NCBI GenBank assembly: GCA_023389275.1
Contig: JAEWEN010000096.1
Location: 1 to 23,048 of the forward strand
DNA: 23,048 nt
From: Bacillota bacterium
GTDB taxonomy: Bacteria > Bacillota > Clostridia > Clostridiales > Caloramatoraceae
Direction of reading: 5' to 3'
Position numbers and translations under genes: made by a program. Shown here piece by piece: positions 6,457 to 14,266 of the stretch. The notes beneath the pieces were generated by a model. That model saw nothing but the letters and a program-made list of their open reading frames with translations. It did no database searches and was not told the DNA's origin. The first letter of the stretch is position 1; each line of letters begins with the position of its first letter.

Positions 6457-6490
6457 TAAAAAAGCTAAGCAGAATATTCTACTTAGCTTT
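6457..6490 (-). terminator. Terminator of the MATE/aromatic-acid-exporter gene pair
   Basis: The stem AAAGCTAAG / CTTAGCTTT continues through a G-U pair into the self-complementary AGAATATTCT, followed by TTTT on the minus strand. It overlaps the stop codon of the upstream gene and separates it from the SigK-type promoter. Confidence 0.87.
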
Positions 6491-7376
6491 CTCTTGTTAT
6501 AGTAAGACTTTGAACATATATATAAGTGTCTAGTATTTTACCTACATGATAATTAAAAACAAGATTTTCTTCCTTTGAAGAGCATGTTATTTTTTCAGGT
6601 ACCTTTCCGTATATTGATTTTAATTTTGAAAGGTTTTCTTCTGATAAACAAATATCTTCTTTAAAATCATTTAAAACAGTTAGATGAAAATAAATATGCT
6701 TATATAAAAGTATCATTTCTTTAATATTATCACCGTGAAGAGGCCTATCTTTAGAAAGTCTTATTTCTTCAATTAAAGTATTTAAATCATCTGATAGATT
6801 TTGTATTTTATCGTAAAATCCAAAGGTGTCTATATTTTCTCCATAGCATAATCTTCTTTTTATAAGGTTTGAAGTATTGTCACGAAGTATTTGATAGCTA
6901 TGAAGAACAGATTCTATATGATTAGGAGGAGCTATTAAAAAGTTTACACAAAATGCAACTGCTATTCCTAAAAATGTAGAAATTACAGCTATAAAGCTAT
7001 ATTCTATAGGGTTTGTACCTTTTTGAACTCCAAACATTATTGATAAAAATATAATTCCAGCTGCTGGAATAAAAGAATTCCAGTTAATCATTCCACAAAG
7101 GCTTATAATTATTACTATTCCTAGTGCAGCTAAAACAACTTCTCCTGGAGATATAAAACAAAACAAACAAGCAATTGTAGCTCCAAGAATGGTTGCAAGT
7201 ATTCTATTTTTTCCAGATCTAACAGTGTCTACAACACTTGCTTCCATAACAAGAAGTGCAGATATAGCTGCTAGAAATGGAGAGTGTAAATTTAATAAAT
7301 AAGAAAGAATAATAGATATAAATACAGCTAGAGAAGTTTTAAGATTTCTTATACCTATTTCTATTTTAAATTTCAT
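6483..7376 (-). CDS. Aromatic acid exporter family (ArAE/FUSC-like) membrane protein
   Basis: 297 residues; ATG preceded by TAGGTGATG. The N-terminal half has about four to six hydrophobic helices: TSLAVFISIILSYLLNL, PFLAAISALLVMEASV, ILATILGATIACLFCF, VVLAALGIVIIISLCG, AAGIIFLSIMFG and FIAVISTFLGIAVAFCVNFL. The motif VDTVRSGKNRILATILGA fits the DUF939/ArAE_1 family, half-size relatives of the fusaric-acid/aromatic-acid exporters. From about 160 the protein is a soluble helical domain (LNTLIEEIRLSKDRPLHGDN). Substrate unknown. It starts 50 bp after the MATE gene with no terminator between, so the two are probably co-transcribed. Confidence 0.82.
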   Translation of the reverse strand: MKFKIEIGIRNLKTSLAVFISIILSYLLNLHSPFLAAISALLVMEASVVDTVRSGKNRILATILGATIACLFCFISPGEVVLAALGIVIIISLCGMINWNSFIPAAGIIFLSIMFGVQKGTNPIEYSFIAVISTFLGIAVAFCVNFLIAPPNHIESVLHSYQILRDNTSNLIKRRLCYGENIDTFGFYDKIQNLSDDLNTLIEEIRLSKDRPLHGDNIKEMILLYKHIYFHLTVLNDFKEDICLSEENLSKLKSIYGKVPEKITCSSKEENLVFNYHVGKILDTYIYVQSLTITRES

Positions 7377-7426
7377 AATACATCACCTAACTTAATTTAT
7401 ACCTATAATTCAAGAAAAATGCAATG

Positions 7427-8782
7427 TTAATCTAACTTACTTAATATAGTTTTGTTAAGATGTTTAAACATTAAAATTGAAACTATAGTAGATATTATTT
7501 CTGCAATAGGGAAGGTAATCCAAACCCCTATAAGGCCTAAAGGTTTTGCAAGTATAAAGCTAAGAGGTATAATTATTGCTCCTTGACGAAGAAGAGAAAT
7601 AATTAAGCTATAAAAGCCTTTACCTATAGCTTGGAAAATTGTACAGTACATAAAACAAATAGATGCAAATACATAGCTTGTACTAATAATTCCAAGACAC
7701 ATTGGTCCAATAGCTAACATATCTTTAGATGCATCAAACATTAAAAGTAATTGATTTGGAAAAGCCACAAATAGTATAGTACCTAAAATACTTATAATAC
7801 TTGAAACTAATATAGCTGCTTTTAAAGTTTTTAAAAGTCTTTTTTTATTTTTAGCTCCAAAGTTGTATCCCATTATAGGCATAGCACCTTGTATAAGTCC
7901 ATTTACAGGCATAAATATAAAGGATTGAAGCTTAAAGTAAATTCCGAATAAAGCTACAGCAAGGTTTGAAAACTGTACTAAAATAGCATTTATACCTATT
8001 ACTAATATAGAACCTAAAGAATACATAATAGTAGAAGGAATTGCTACAGCATATATATCTTTAACAGTTTCTATATTAAATTTAAACCCTTTTATTTTAA
8101 TTTTAACTTCATGTTTTTGAGTTAAAAAAACAATAACTGAAAGTGCCATAGCAGATATTTGACCTATTATAGTAGCTATTGCAGCTCCTGTTACTCCAAG
8201 AGCAGGTGCGCCTAAAAGTCCAAAAATAAGTATAGGGTCTAAAATAATATTAATAATGGCTCCTACTGCTTGAAATATCATTGGATAAATCATTTTTCCG
8301 GTAGCTTGAAGTATTTTTTCAACTAATATATGAAATAAACACCCAAATGAAACGAGTGTTACAACATATGTGTAATCACACCCTAGCTTAATAACGTTTT
8401 GAGAACTTGTAAACATTTCAAAAAACGGTTTTATTAAGATTAATCCAAGTATAATAAAAAGTATAGAATGAATAGCTGTTAGTATAAACCCATGGGTTAT
8501 TGAGCTGTTTGCCTCATCAAACCTTTTTTCTCCAAGACGTCTTGATATTAAAGAGTTCATTCCAACTCCAGTACCTACTGAAACTGCAATTATAAGGTTT
8601 TGAATAGGAAAAGCTAATGATACCGCTGTTAATGCGTCCTCTGATATTCTAGCTACAAACATACTATCAACAATGTTGTATAGGGATTGTATGAGCATAG
8701 AAACCATAGCTGGAAGACTCATTGCCATTAGAAGAGAAAAAATAGGTTTTGTCCCCATTTTATTTTCTATTGGTTTGTCCAT
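7427..8782 (-). CDS. MATE-family multidrug/cation antiporter
   Basis: 451 residues, normal for the family; ATG preceded by AAAGGATG. Twelve hydrophobic segments are expected, arranged as two MatE halves. Family-typical stretches are GTKPIFSLLMAMSLPAMVSM, IQSLYNIVDSMFVARIS, the VGTGVGMNSLISRRLGE loop, the second-half QGAMPIMGYNFGAKN, and IFQAIGKGFYSLIISLLRQG. Such proteins use a Na+ or H+ gradient to expel organic cations and drugs, or sometimes native metabolites; the substrate cannot be read from sequence. An ArAE-family gene follows in the same run. A sigma-A-like promoter and an attenuator-like hairpin lie upstream, suggesting regulated expression. I do not equate it with any named pump. 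Confidence 0.9.
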   Translation of the reverse strand: MDKPIENKMGTKPIFSLLMAMSLPAMVSMLIQSLYNIVDSMFVARISEDALTAVSLAFPIQNLIIAVSVGTGVGMNSLISRRLGEKRFDEANSSITHGFILTAIHSILFIILGLILIKPFFEMFTSSQNVIKLGCDYTYVVTLVSFGCLFHILVEKILQATGKMIYPMIFQAVGAIINIILDPILIFGLLGAPALGVTGAAIATIIGQISAMALSVIVFLTQKHEVKIKIKGFKFNIETVKDIYAVAIPSTIMYSLGSILVIGINAILVQFSNLAVALFGIYFKLQSFIFMPVNGLIQGAMPIMGYNFGAKNKKRLLKTLKAAILVSSIISILGTILFVAFPNQLLLMFDASKDMLAIGPMCLGIISTSYVFASICFMYCTIFQAIGKGFYSLIISLLRQGAIIIPLSFILAKPLGLIGVWITFPIAEIISTIVSILMFKHLNKTILSKLD

Positions 8783-8814
8783 TTTAAAACATCCTTTCTA
8801 AAATATTAACTATA

Positions 8815-8870
8815 TAAAAAGCCCCACCTTACTCTGTTTGGGAACCAATAAACAGAAAAAAAGTGGGGCT
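8815..8870 (-). promoter_or_regulatory. Attenuator-like two-tier hairpin in the MATE leader
   Basis: On the minus strand, AGCCCCAC pairs with GTGGGGCT (8 bp) and TTTTT follows, 33 nt before the MATE ATG. Inside is a second stem, CTGTTT/AAACAG, with loop ATTGGTTCCC. A GGC-TTTTTA-GCC hairpin just upstream would compete for the 5' arm. The T-run lies only on the MATE side, so it is oriented to stop transcription entering MATE, or to end transcripts from the small gene at 9013-9120. I recognise no known riboswitch class. Confidence 0.62.
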
Positions 8871-8908
8871 AAAAAGCCAATAATTATTTTATACAAACAA
8901 TAATGACT

Positions 8909-8937
8909 ATAATATCATTTAAATTTTAAAAATTCAA
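8909..8937 (-). promoter_or_regulatory. Sigma-A-type promoter for MATE and the ArAE-family gene
   Basis: On the minus strand, TTGAAT, then 17 bases, then TATTAT (8909-8914). Predicted start near 8902, giving a leader of about 120 nt that contains the attenuator-like hairpin. The region is very AT-rich, so chance matches are possible. Confidence 0.55.
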
Positions 8938-9012
8938 GTATCAAAAATTAAAACTAATGTTAATTATAGTATATTTTAAAAATCCATAATAGTGAACAGT
9001 TTTAAAGATTAA

Positions 9013-9120
9013 TTATTTTAAAAATCCAAGTACTATAAGAGAAAACATAAACATAAATGATAAAGCCATAATTACACTAGCAAATCTTCTTAAAGGTTTT
9101 GTTTCTTGTTGGTTTGGCAT
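9013..9120 (-). CDS. Small single-span membrane protein, 35 residues, unrecognised
   Basis: ATG at 9118-9120 with AAGGAGGA just upstream, a very strong ribosome binding site; TAA at 9013-9015. The peptide begins with a polar, basic head (MPNQQETKPLRRFAS). One hydrophobic helix follows (VIMALSFMFMFSLIVLGFL) and then a terminal Lys, so the N-terminus is probably inside the cell. The clear site, helix and clean stop argue that it is real despite its size. It lies upstream of the MATE leader on the same strand. It could be a small membrane regulator or a stress peptide; no family is recognised. The flanking gap 9121-9361 holds only AT-rich sequence plus the tRNA promoter. Confidence 0.65.
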   Translation of the reverse strand: MPNQQETKPLRRFASVIMALSFMFMFSLIVLGFLK

Positions 9121-9302
9121 AAAATCCTCCTTAGAATATAAAATTAAACATATTATATATTATTTACAAAACAAATACTATATATTCTTTGTTATTATTT
9201 GGTAATTAAATGTTAAAAATAGATTATATGGTAAAATATATAATATATTATTGGAAAACATATAATATAATCGAAAGAAGGAGATGTCTATAAATTAATA
9301 TG

Positions 9303-9331
9303 TTGATAACAAATTTGATTTATGATAAACT
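9303..9331 (+). promoter_or_regulatory. Sigma-A-type promoter of tRNA-Ser
   Basis: TTGATA (9303-9308), 17 bases, TAAACT (9326-9331). Predicted start near 9338, about 24 nt before the tRNA's 5' end. Confidence 0.6.
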
Positions 9332-9361
9332 ATATGAGATTTATATAATTCATTTTAATGT

Positions 9362-9452
9362 GGAGAGATGGTCGAGTTGGCTTAAGGCGCACGCCTGGAA
9401 CGCGTGTGTAGGGGAAACCCTACCGAGGGTTCGAATCCCTCTCTCTCCGCCA
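9362..9452 (+). tRNA. tRNA-Ser, anticodon GGA
   Basis: The 91-nt cloverleaf includes an encoded CCA. Acceptor arms are GGAGAGA (9362-9368) and TCTCTCC (9442-9448), with discriminator G. Anticodon stem CACGC/GCGTG encloses the loop CTGGAAC, with anticodon GGA at 9397-9399 (reads UCC and UCU). The long variable arm (GTAGGGGAAACCCTAC) is the class II serine hallmark. T arm GAGGG-TTCGAAT-CCCTC. It has its own promoter and terminator, so it is a single-tRNA transcript. Confidence 0.97.
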
Positions 9453-9489
9453 AAAGCTACTATTAGAAATTTCTAATAGTAGCTTTTTT
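9452..9489 (+). terminator. tRNA-Ser terminator
   Basis: A perfect 36-bp palindrome (arms 9452-9469 and 9470-9487, no unpaired centre) is followed by two more T, giving a six-T run. It starts at the CCA end of the tRNA. The gap 9490-9670 after it is AT-rich and I see no convincing promoter for the HAD gene there. Confidence 0.9.
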
Positions 9490-9670
9490 ATATAAACATA
9501 ACAAGGAAAATGTTGAATCAAGTGATATAATAATTAGAAAAGATAGGTAAGAATTTATAATACTTTTTGGGAATATAAAATATTAAAGGGTTTATAATGT
9601 AAAATATGGAATATTTTATATGAAGTTCACCGATAATTAAAATAAGAGAATAAGTTTATAAGGAGGAAAT

Positions 9671-10324
9671 ATGGTAAAGGCAGTTATTTTTGATTTAGAT
9701 GGAACCCTACTTGATACAATGCTTGAGTGGGAAAACATAGGGGCAAATTACTTAAAAAGCTTAGGTCTTGAACCAGAGTATAATATTAATGAGATTTTAA
9801 AACCTTTAAGTCTTGAAGAAGCTTCAGAGTATTTTATAAAAAAATATAAGGTAAATAAAACATCAAAGGAAATATTAGATGATATTAACTCACTTATTGC
9901 AGAACAGTATGAAAATCATTTAGAATTAAAAGATGGGGTATTGGATGTTTTAAATGAACTAAAAGAAAAAAATATAAAAATGTGTGTAGCAACAGCTACA
10001 GAACACGATTTAGCTTTATCAGCATTAAAAAGACTTAATATAGATAAATACTTTGAGTTTGTTTTAACATGTGGAGAAGTAGGGTATAGCAAAAAATACC
10101 CAACTATATATATTGAAGCAACAAATAAGTTAGGTTTAACAATAAATGATATTATTATATTTGAAGATAGTTTAATGGCTATGAAATCAGCTAAAGCAGC
10201 AGGGTTTAAAATCGTAGGAATATATGATATAGCTTCAAGACAAGAGCAAGAAGAAATAAAAGAAATTTGTGATAAGTATATTTTAAAATTTGAAGATTTA
10301 AAATCAGGAGAAGTTATAATCTAA
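9671..10324 (+). CDS. HAD-superfamily phosphatase, beta-phosphoglucomutase-like subfamily
   Basis: 217 residues; ATG preceded by AAGGAGGAAAT. Motif I is DLDGTLLDT (8-16) with nucleophile D8 and acid/base D10. A helical cap (about 16-85) is of the four-helix C1 type seen in phosphoglucomutase-like and phosphoglycolate-phosphatase-like HADs. Motif II Ser/Thr is in CVATAT, the motif III Lys in GYSKKYPTIY, and motif IV acid in IIIFEDSLMAMKSAKAAG. All catalytic parts are present, so it should be an active cytoplasmic Mg2+-dependent phosphatase or phosphomutase. The substrate cannot be deduced. It is 26 bp upstream of the AI-2E-family permease gene, and the two are probably one operon. Confidence 0.88.
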   Translation: MVKAVIFDLDGTLLDTMLEWENIGANYLKSLGLEPEYNINEILKPLSLEEASEYFIKKYKVNKTSKEILDDINSLIAEQYENHLELKDGVLDVLNELKEKNIKMCVATATEHDLALSALKRLNIDKYFEFVLTCGEVGYSKKYPTIYIEATNKLGLTINDIIIFEDSLMAMKSAKAAGFKIVGIYDIASRQEQEEIKEICDKYILKFEDLKSGEVII

Positions 10325-10350
10325 TATAATTTGAGAGGAGCACCGAGAAG

Positions 10351-11523
10351 TTGCAGTTAAACAGGAATAATGTTAAAAAAATACTATTTATAATTATTGT
10401 TTCCATTGTTGTGTTTTTAGGTATACAAAACTTTGGTGTATCTATTAAAGTACTAAGCATAACAGTTGATCTTTTAAAACCTTTTATACTAGGTGTTGGT
10501 ATTGCGTTTACTTTAAATGTACTATTAAAACTTTTGGAGGAAAAAATATTTTTTCCTTTAAATAAACTTAATATTAATATATGGAATAAATCTCGCAGAG
10601 GAGTATGTATTCTTTTAACATATATTATTGTTATAGCATTTTTATATGTTTTATTTTTCTTAATAGTACCAGAACTTAAAAAGAGTTTTGATATATTAAT
10701 TAGCAATATTCATATATATGTAGAGTTTTTTGAAAACTGGACAAATAAAATAGTTACTTCTCTTGGGGTATCTCAAAGTATTACTGAAAACTTAATAATA
10801 GATTGGGATAAGTTTTTCTCTATAACAGGTGAGTTTTTGAAAAATATATCAAATAACTTTATAAACAAAACAGTAAATATAACTACTTCTATTGTAAGTA
10901 CATTATTTAATCTTGTTATAGGTATAGCTTTTTCAATATATATATTATTTCAAAAAGAAGCTTTATGTAATCAAGCTAAAAAAATTAGTTTAGCATATCT
11001 TTCAAGAAGCAAAGCTGAATATTTAATATCAGTTGGAAAACTATCTAATAAAATATTTTCACGTTTTGTTTTAGGACAAATTGTAGAAGCTTTTATAATA
11101 GGAGCATTATGTTTTATTGGAATGACTATATTTAATATGCCTTATGCATCGCTAATAGGTACAATTGTTGGAGTAACTGCTTTAATACCTGTATTTGGGG
11201 CTTTAATAGGTACAGCACTTGGAGTATTTTTAATACTTATGATAAATCCAATTAAAGCATTTTGGTTTATAGTATTTATAATTGTACTTCAACAACTAGA
11301 AGGTAATATAATTTATCCAAGAGTAGTTGGAAATTCAATAGGACTACCTGGAATTTGGGTTTTAGTTGCTGTAACTATTGGAGGAAGTACTTTTGGTATA
11401 ACAGGTATGATACTTGGAGTACCATTATCAGCAGTTGCTTATATTTTACTTAAAAAAGATGTTTATAAAAGACTTAGAAATAAGGAAATATCAAGTGTTG
11501 ATATAGAAAAAGCAGGAAGTTAA
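10351..11523 (+). CDS. AI-2E-family (PF01594) membrane permease
   Basis: 390 residues from a TTG start, with AGGAG about 10 nt upstream; no in-frame ATG lies near. The layout is typical of the family: two N-terminal helices (ILFIIIVSIVVFLGIQ, LLKPFILGVGIAFTLN), a third (ILLTYIIVIAFLYVLFFLIV), then a polar periplasm-like helical domain (about 105-190). The C-terminal half is the conserved core: GQIVEAFIIGALCFIGM, VGVTALIPVFGALIGTALG, QQLEGNIIYPRVVGNSIGLP, then FGITGMILGVPLSAV. Members include a proposed autoinducer-2 exporter and Na+/H+ antiporter-like proteins, so substrate is open. The stop TAA (11521-11523) lies one base before the symmetry centre, inside the terminator hairpin. The C-terminus looks complete for the family. 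Confidence 0.88.
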   Translation: MQLNRNNVKKILFIIIVSIVVFLGIQNFGVSIKVLSITVDLLKPFILGVGIAFTLNVLLKLLEEKIFFPLNKLNINIWNKSRRGVCILLTYIIVIAFLYVLFFLIVPELKKSFDILISNIHIYVEFFENWTNKIVTSLGVSQSITENLIIDWDKFFSITGEFLKNISNNFINKTVNITTSIVSTLFNLVIGIAFSIYILFQKEALCNQAKKISLAYLSRSKAEYLISVGKLSNKIFSRFVLGQIVEAFIIGALCFIGMTIFNMPYASLIGTIVGVTALIPVFGALIGTALGVFLILMINPIKAFWFIVFIIVLQQLEGNIIYPRVVGNSIGLPGIWVLVAVTIGGSTFGITGMILGVPLSAVAYILLKKDVYKRLRNKEISSVDIEKAGS

Positions 11524-11542
11524 ATTTAACTTCCTGCTTTTT
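11507..11542. terminator. Central hairpin: terminator of the AI-2E-family gene at the symmetry centre
   Basis: AAAAAGCAGGAAGTTAAA (11507-11524) is followed by its exact complement ending in TTTTT. In an ordinary genome this would be a GC-cored terminator with the stop codon in its 5' arm, as also seen at 6457-6490. Because the symmetry continues outward for 11.5 kb, the outer limit of the natural hairpin cannot be seen. Confidence 0.7.
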
Positions 11543-12698
11543 CTATATCAACACTTGATATTTCCTTATTTCTAAGTCTTTTATAAACATCTTTTTTAAG
11601 TAAAATATAAGCAACTGCTGATAATGGTACTCCAAGTATCATACCTGTTATACCAAAAGTACTTCCTCCAATAGTTACAGCAACTAAAACCCAAATTCCA
11701 GGTAGTCCTATTGAATTTCCAACTACTCTTGGATAAATTATATTACCTTCTAGTTGTTGAAGTACAATTATAAATACTATAAACCAAAATGCTTTAATTG
11801 GATTTATCATAAGTATTAAAAATACTCCAAGTGCTGTACCTATTAAAGCCCCAAATACAGGTATTAAAGCAGTTACTCCAACAATTGTACCTATTAGCGA
11901 TGCATAAGGCATATTAAATATAGTCATTCCAATAAAACATAATGCTCCTATTATAAAAGCTTCTACAATTTGTCCTAAAACAAAACGTGAAAATATTTTA
12001 TTAGATAGTTTTCCAACTGATATTAAATATTCAGCTTTGCTTCTTGAAAGATATGCTAAACTAATTTTTTTAGCTTGATTACATAAAGCTTCTTTTTGAA
12101 ATAATATATATATTGAAAAAGCTATACCTATAACAAGATTAAATAATGTACTTACAATAGAAGTAGTTATATTTACTGTTTTGTTTATAAAGTTATTTGA
12201 TATATTTTTCAAAAACTCACCTGTTATAGAGAAAAACTTATCCCAATCTATTATTAAGTTTTCAGTAATACTTTGAGATACCCCAAGAGAAGTAACTATT
12301 TTATTTGTCCAGTTTTCAAAAAACTCTACATATATATGAATATTGCTAATTAATATATCAAAACTCTTTTTAAGTTCTGGTACTATTAAGAAAAATAAAA
12401 CATATAAAAATGCTATAACAATAATATATGTTAAAAGAATACATACTCCTCTGCGAGATTTATTCCATATATTAATATTAAGTTTATTTAAAGGAAAAAA
12501 TATTTTTTCCTCCAAAAGTTTTAATAGTACATTTAAAGTAAACGCAATACCAACACCTAGTATAAAAGGTTTTAAAAGATCAACTGTTATGCTTAGTACT
12601 TTAATAGATACACCAAAGTTTTGTATACCTAAAAACACAACAATGGAAACAATAATTATAAATAGTATTTTTTTAACATTATTCCTGTTTAACTGCAA
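11526..12698 (-). CDS. AI-2E-family permease, mirror copy
   Basis: Identical to the gene at 10351-11523. The two stop codons are separated by only two bases across the symmetry centre, so the copies converge tail to tail. Membrane permease of the PF01594 family, TTG start at 12696-12698. Confidence 0.85.
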   Translation of the reverse strand: MQLNRNNVKKILFIIIVSIVVFLGIQNFGVSIKVLSITVDLLKPFILGVGIAFTLNVLLKLLEEKIFFPLNKLNINIWNKSRRGVCILLTYIIVIAFLYVLFFLIVPELKKSFDILISNIHIYVEFFENWTNKIVTSLGVSQSITENLIIDWDKFFSITGEFLKNISNNFINKTVNITTSIVSTLFNLVIGIAFSIYILFQKEALCNQAKKISLAYLSRSKAEYLISVGKLSNKIFSRFVLGQIVEAFIIGALCFIGMTIFNMPYASLIGTIVGVTALIPVFGALIGTALGVFLILMINPIKAFWFIVFIIVLQQLEGNIIYPRVVGNSIGLPGIWVLVAVTIGGSTFGITGMILGVPLSAVAYILLKKDVYKRLRNKEISSVDIEKAGS

Positions 12699-12724
12699 CT
12701 TCTCGGTGCTCCTCTCAAATTATA

Positions 12725-13378
12725 TTAGATTATAACTTCTCCTGATTTTAAATCTTCAAATTTTAAAATATACTTATCACAAATTTCTTTTATTTCTTCT
12801 TGCTCTTGTCTTGAAGCTATATCATATATTCCTACGATTTTAAACCCTGCTGCTTTAGCTGATTTCATAGCCATTAAACTATCTTCAAATATAATAATAT
12901 CATTTATTGTTAAACCTAACTTATTTGTTGCTTCAATATATATAGTTGGGTATTTTTTGCTATACCCTACTTCTCCACATGTTAAAACAAACTCAAAGTA
13001 TTTATCTATATTAAGTCTTTTTAATGCTGATAAAGCTAAATCGTGTTCTGTAGCTGTTGCTACACACATTTTTATATTTTTTTCTTTTAGTTCATTTAAA
13101 ACATCCAATACCCCATCTTTTAATTCTAAATGATTTTCATACTGTTCTGCAATAAGTGAGTTAATATCATCTAATATTTCCTTTGATGTTTTATTTACCT
13201 TATATTTTTTTATAAAATACTCTGAAGCTTCTTCAAGACTTAAAGGTTTTAAAATCTCATTAATATTATACTCTGGTTCAAGACCTAAGCTTTTTAAGTA
13301 ATTTGCCCCTATGTTTTCCCACTCAAGCATTGTATCAAGTAGGGTTCCATCTAAATCAAAAATAACTGCCTTTACCAT
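12725..13378 (-). CDS. HAD-superfamily phosphatase, mirror copy
   Basis: Identical to the gene at 9671-10324: motif I DLDGTLLDT, Thr in CVATAT, Lys in GYSKKYP, acids in FEDS. It is 26 bp upstream of the mirrored permease gene and probably co-transcribed with it. Confidence 0.86.
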   Translation of the reverse strand: MVKAVIFDLDGTLLDTMLEWENIGANYLKSLGLEPEYNINEILKPLSLEEASEYFIKKYKVNKTSKEILDDINSLIAEQYENHLELKDGVLDVLNELKEKNIKMCVATATEHDLALSALKRLNIDKYFEFVLTCGEVGYSKKYPTIYIEATNKLGLTINDIIIFEDSLMAMKSAKAAGFKIVGIYDIASRQEQEEIKEICDKYILKFEDLKSGEVII

Positions 13379-13559
13379 ATTTCCTCCTTATAAACTTATT
13401 CTCTTATTTTAATTATCGGTGAACTTCATATAAAATATTCCATATTTTACATTATAAACCCTTTAATATTTTATATTCCCAAAAAGTATTATAAATTCTT
13501 ACCTATCTTTTCTAATTATTATATCACTTGATTCAACATTTTCCTTGTTATGTTTATAT

Positions 13560-13597
13560 AAAAAAGCTACTATTAGAAATTTCTAATAGTAGCTTTT
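13560..13597 (-). terminator. tRNA-Ser terminator, mirror copy
   Basis: The zero-loop 36-bp palindrome and T-run of 9452-9489, inverted. Confidence 0.88.
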
Positions 13598-13687
13598 GGC
13601 GGAGAGAGAGGGATTCGAACCCTCGGTAGGGTTTCCCCTACACACGCGTTCCAGGCGTGCGCCTTAAGCCAACTCGACCATCTCTCC
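13597..13687 (-). tRNA. tRNA-Ser, anticodon GGA, mirror copy
   Basis: Reverse complement of 9362-9452, base for base, including the encoded CCA and long variable arm. Anticodon at 13650-13652. Confidence 0.96.
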
Positions 13688-13717
13688 ACATTAAAATGAA
13701 TTATATAAATCTCATAT

Positions 13718-13746
13718 AGTTTATCATAAATCAAATTTGTTATCAA
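13718..13746 (-). promoter_or_regulatory. Sigma-A-type promoter of tRNA-Ser, mirror copy
   Basis: TTGATA-N17-TAAACT on the minus strand, as at 9303-9331. Confidence 0.58.
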
Positions 13747-13928
13747 CATATTAATTTATAGACATCTCCTTCTTTCGATTATATTATATGTTTTCCAATA
13801 ATATATTATATATTTTACCATATAATCTATTTTTAACATTTAATTACCAAATAATAACAAAGAATATATAGTATTTGTTTTGTAAATAATATATAATATG
13901 TTTAATTTTATATTCTAAGGAGGATTTT

Positions 13929-14036
13929 ATGCCAAACCAACAAGAAACAAAACCTTTAAGAAGATTTGCTAGTGTAATTATGGCTTTATCATTTATGTTT
14001 ATGTTTTCTCTTATAGTACTTGGATTTTTAAAATAA
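13929..14036 (+). CDS. Small single-span membrane protein (35 residues), mirror copy
   Basis: ATG at 13929 follows TAAGGAGGATTTT; TAA at 14034-14036. Basic, polar head, then one hydrophobic helix. Same product as 9013-9120; unrecognised family. Confidence 0.63.
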   Translation: MPNQQETKPLRRFASVIMALSFMFMFSLIVLGFLK

Positions 14037-14111
14037 TTAATCTTTAAAACTGTTCACTATTATGGATTTTTAAAATATACTATAATTAACATTAGTTTTA
14101 ATTTTTGATAC

Positions 14112-14140
14112 TTGAATTTTTAAAATTTAAATGATATTAT
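14112..14140 (+). promoter_or_regulatory. Sigma-A-type promoter for MATE, mirror copy
   Basis: TTGAAT (14112-14117), 17 bases, TATTAT (14135-14140). It lies between the small membrane gene and the attenuator-like hairpin. Confidence 0.55.
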
Positions 14141-14178
14141 AGTCATTATTGTTTGTATAAAATAATTATTGGCTTTTT

Positions 14179-14234
14179 AGCCCCACTTTTTTTCTGTTTA
14201 TTGGTTCCCAAACAGAGTAAGGTGGGGCTTTTTA
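14179..14234 (+). promoter_or_regulatory. Attenuator-like two-tier hairpin, mirror copy
   Basis: Outer stem 14179-14186 with 14222-14229, inner stem 14194-14199 with 14210-14215, T-run 14229-14233. The competing GGC/GCC hairpin is at 14171-14182. Confidence 0.62.
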
Positions 14235-14266
14235 TATAGTTAATATTTTAGAAAGGATGTTTTAAA

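Noticed and set aside
8815..8870. Known riboswitch class (guanidine, preQ1, yybP-ykoY and similar) before MATE
   Set aside because: None of the signature motifs I know for these classes is present, so I left it as an unclassified attenuator-like hairpin.
9279..9300. Ribosome-site-like AAGGAG followed by ATG and a four-codon frame ending in TAA, upstream of tRNA-Ser
   Set aside because: A four-residue peptide with no downstream gene to regulate on that transcript is most simply chance in AT-rich DNA.
10351..11523. Naming the permease as an AI-2 exporter (tqsA-like)
   Set aside because: PF01594 covers proteins with different substrates, including Na+/H+ antiporter-like members. There is no neighbouring quorum-sensing gene to support that role.
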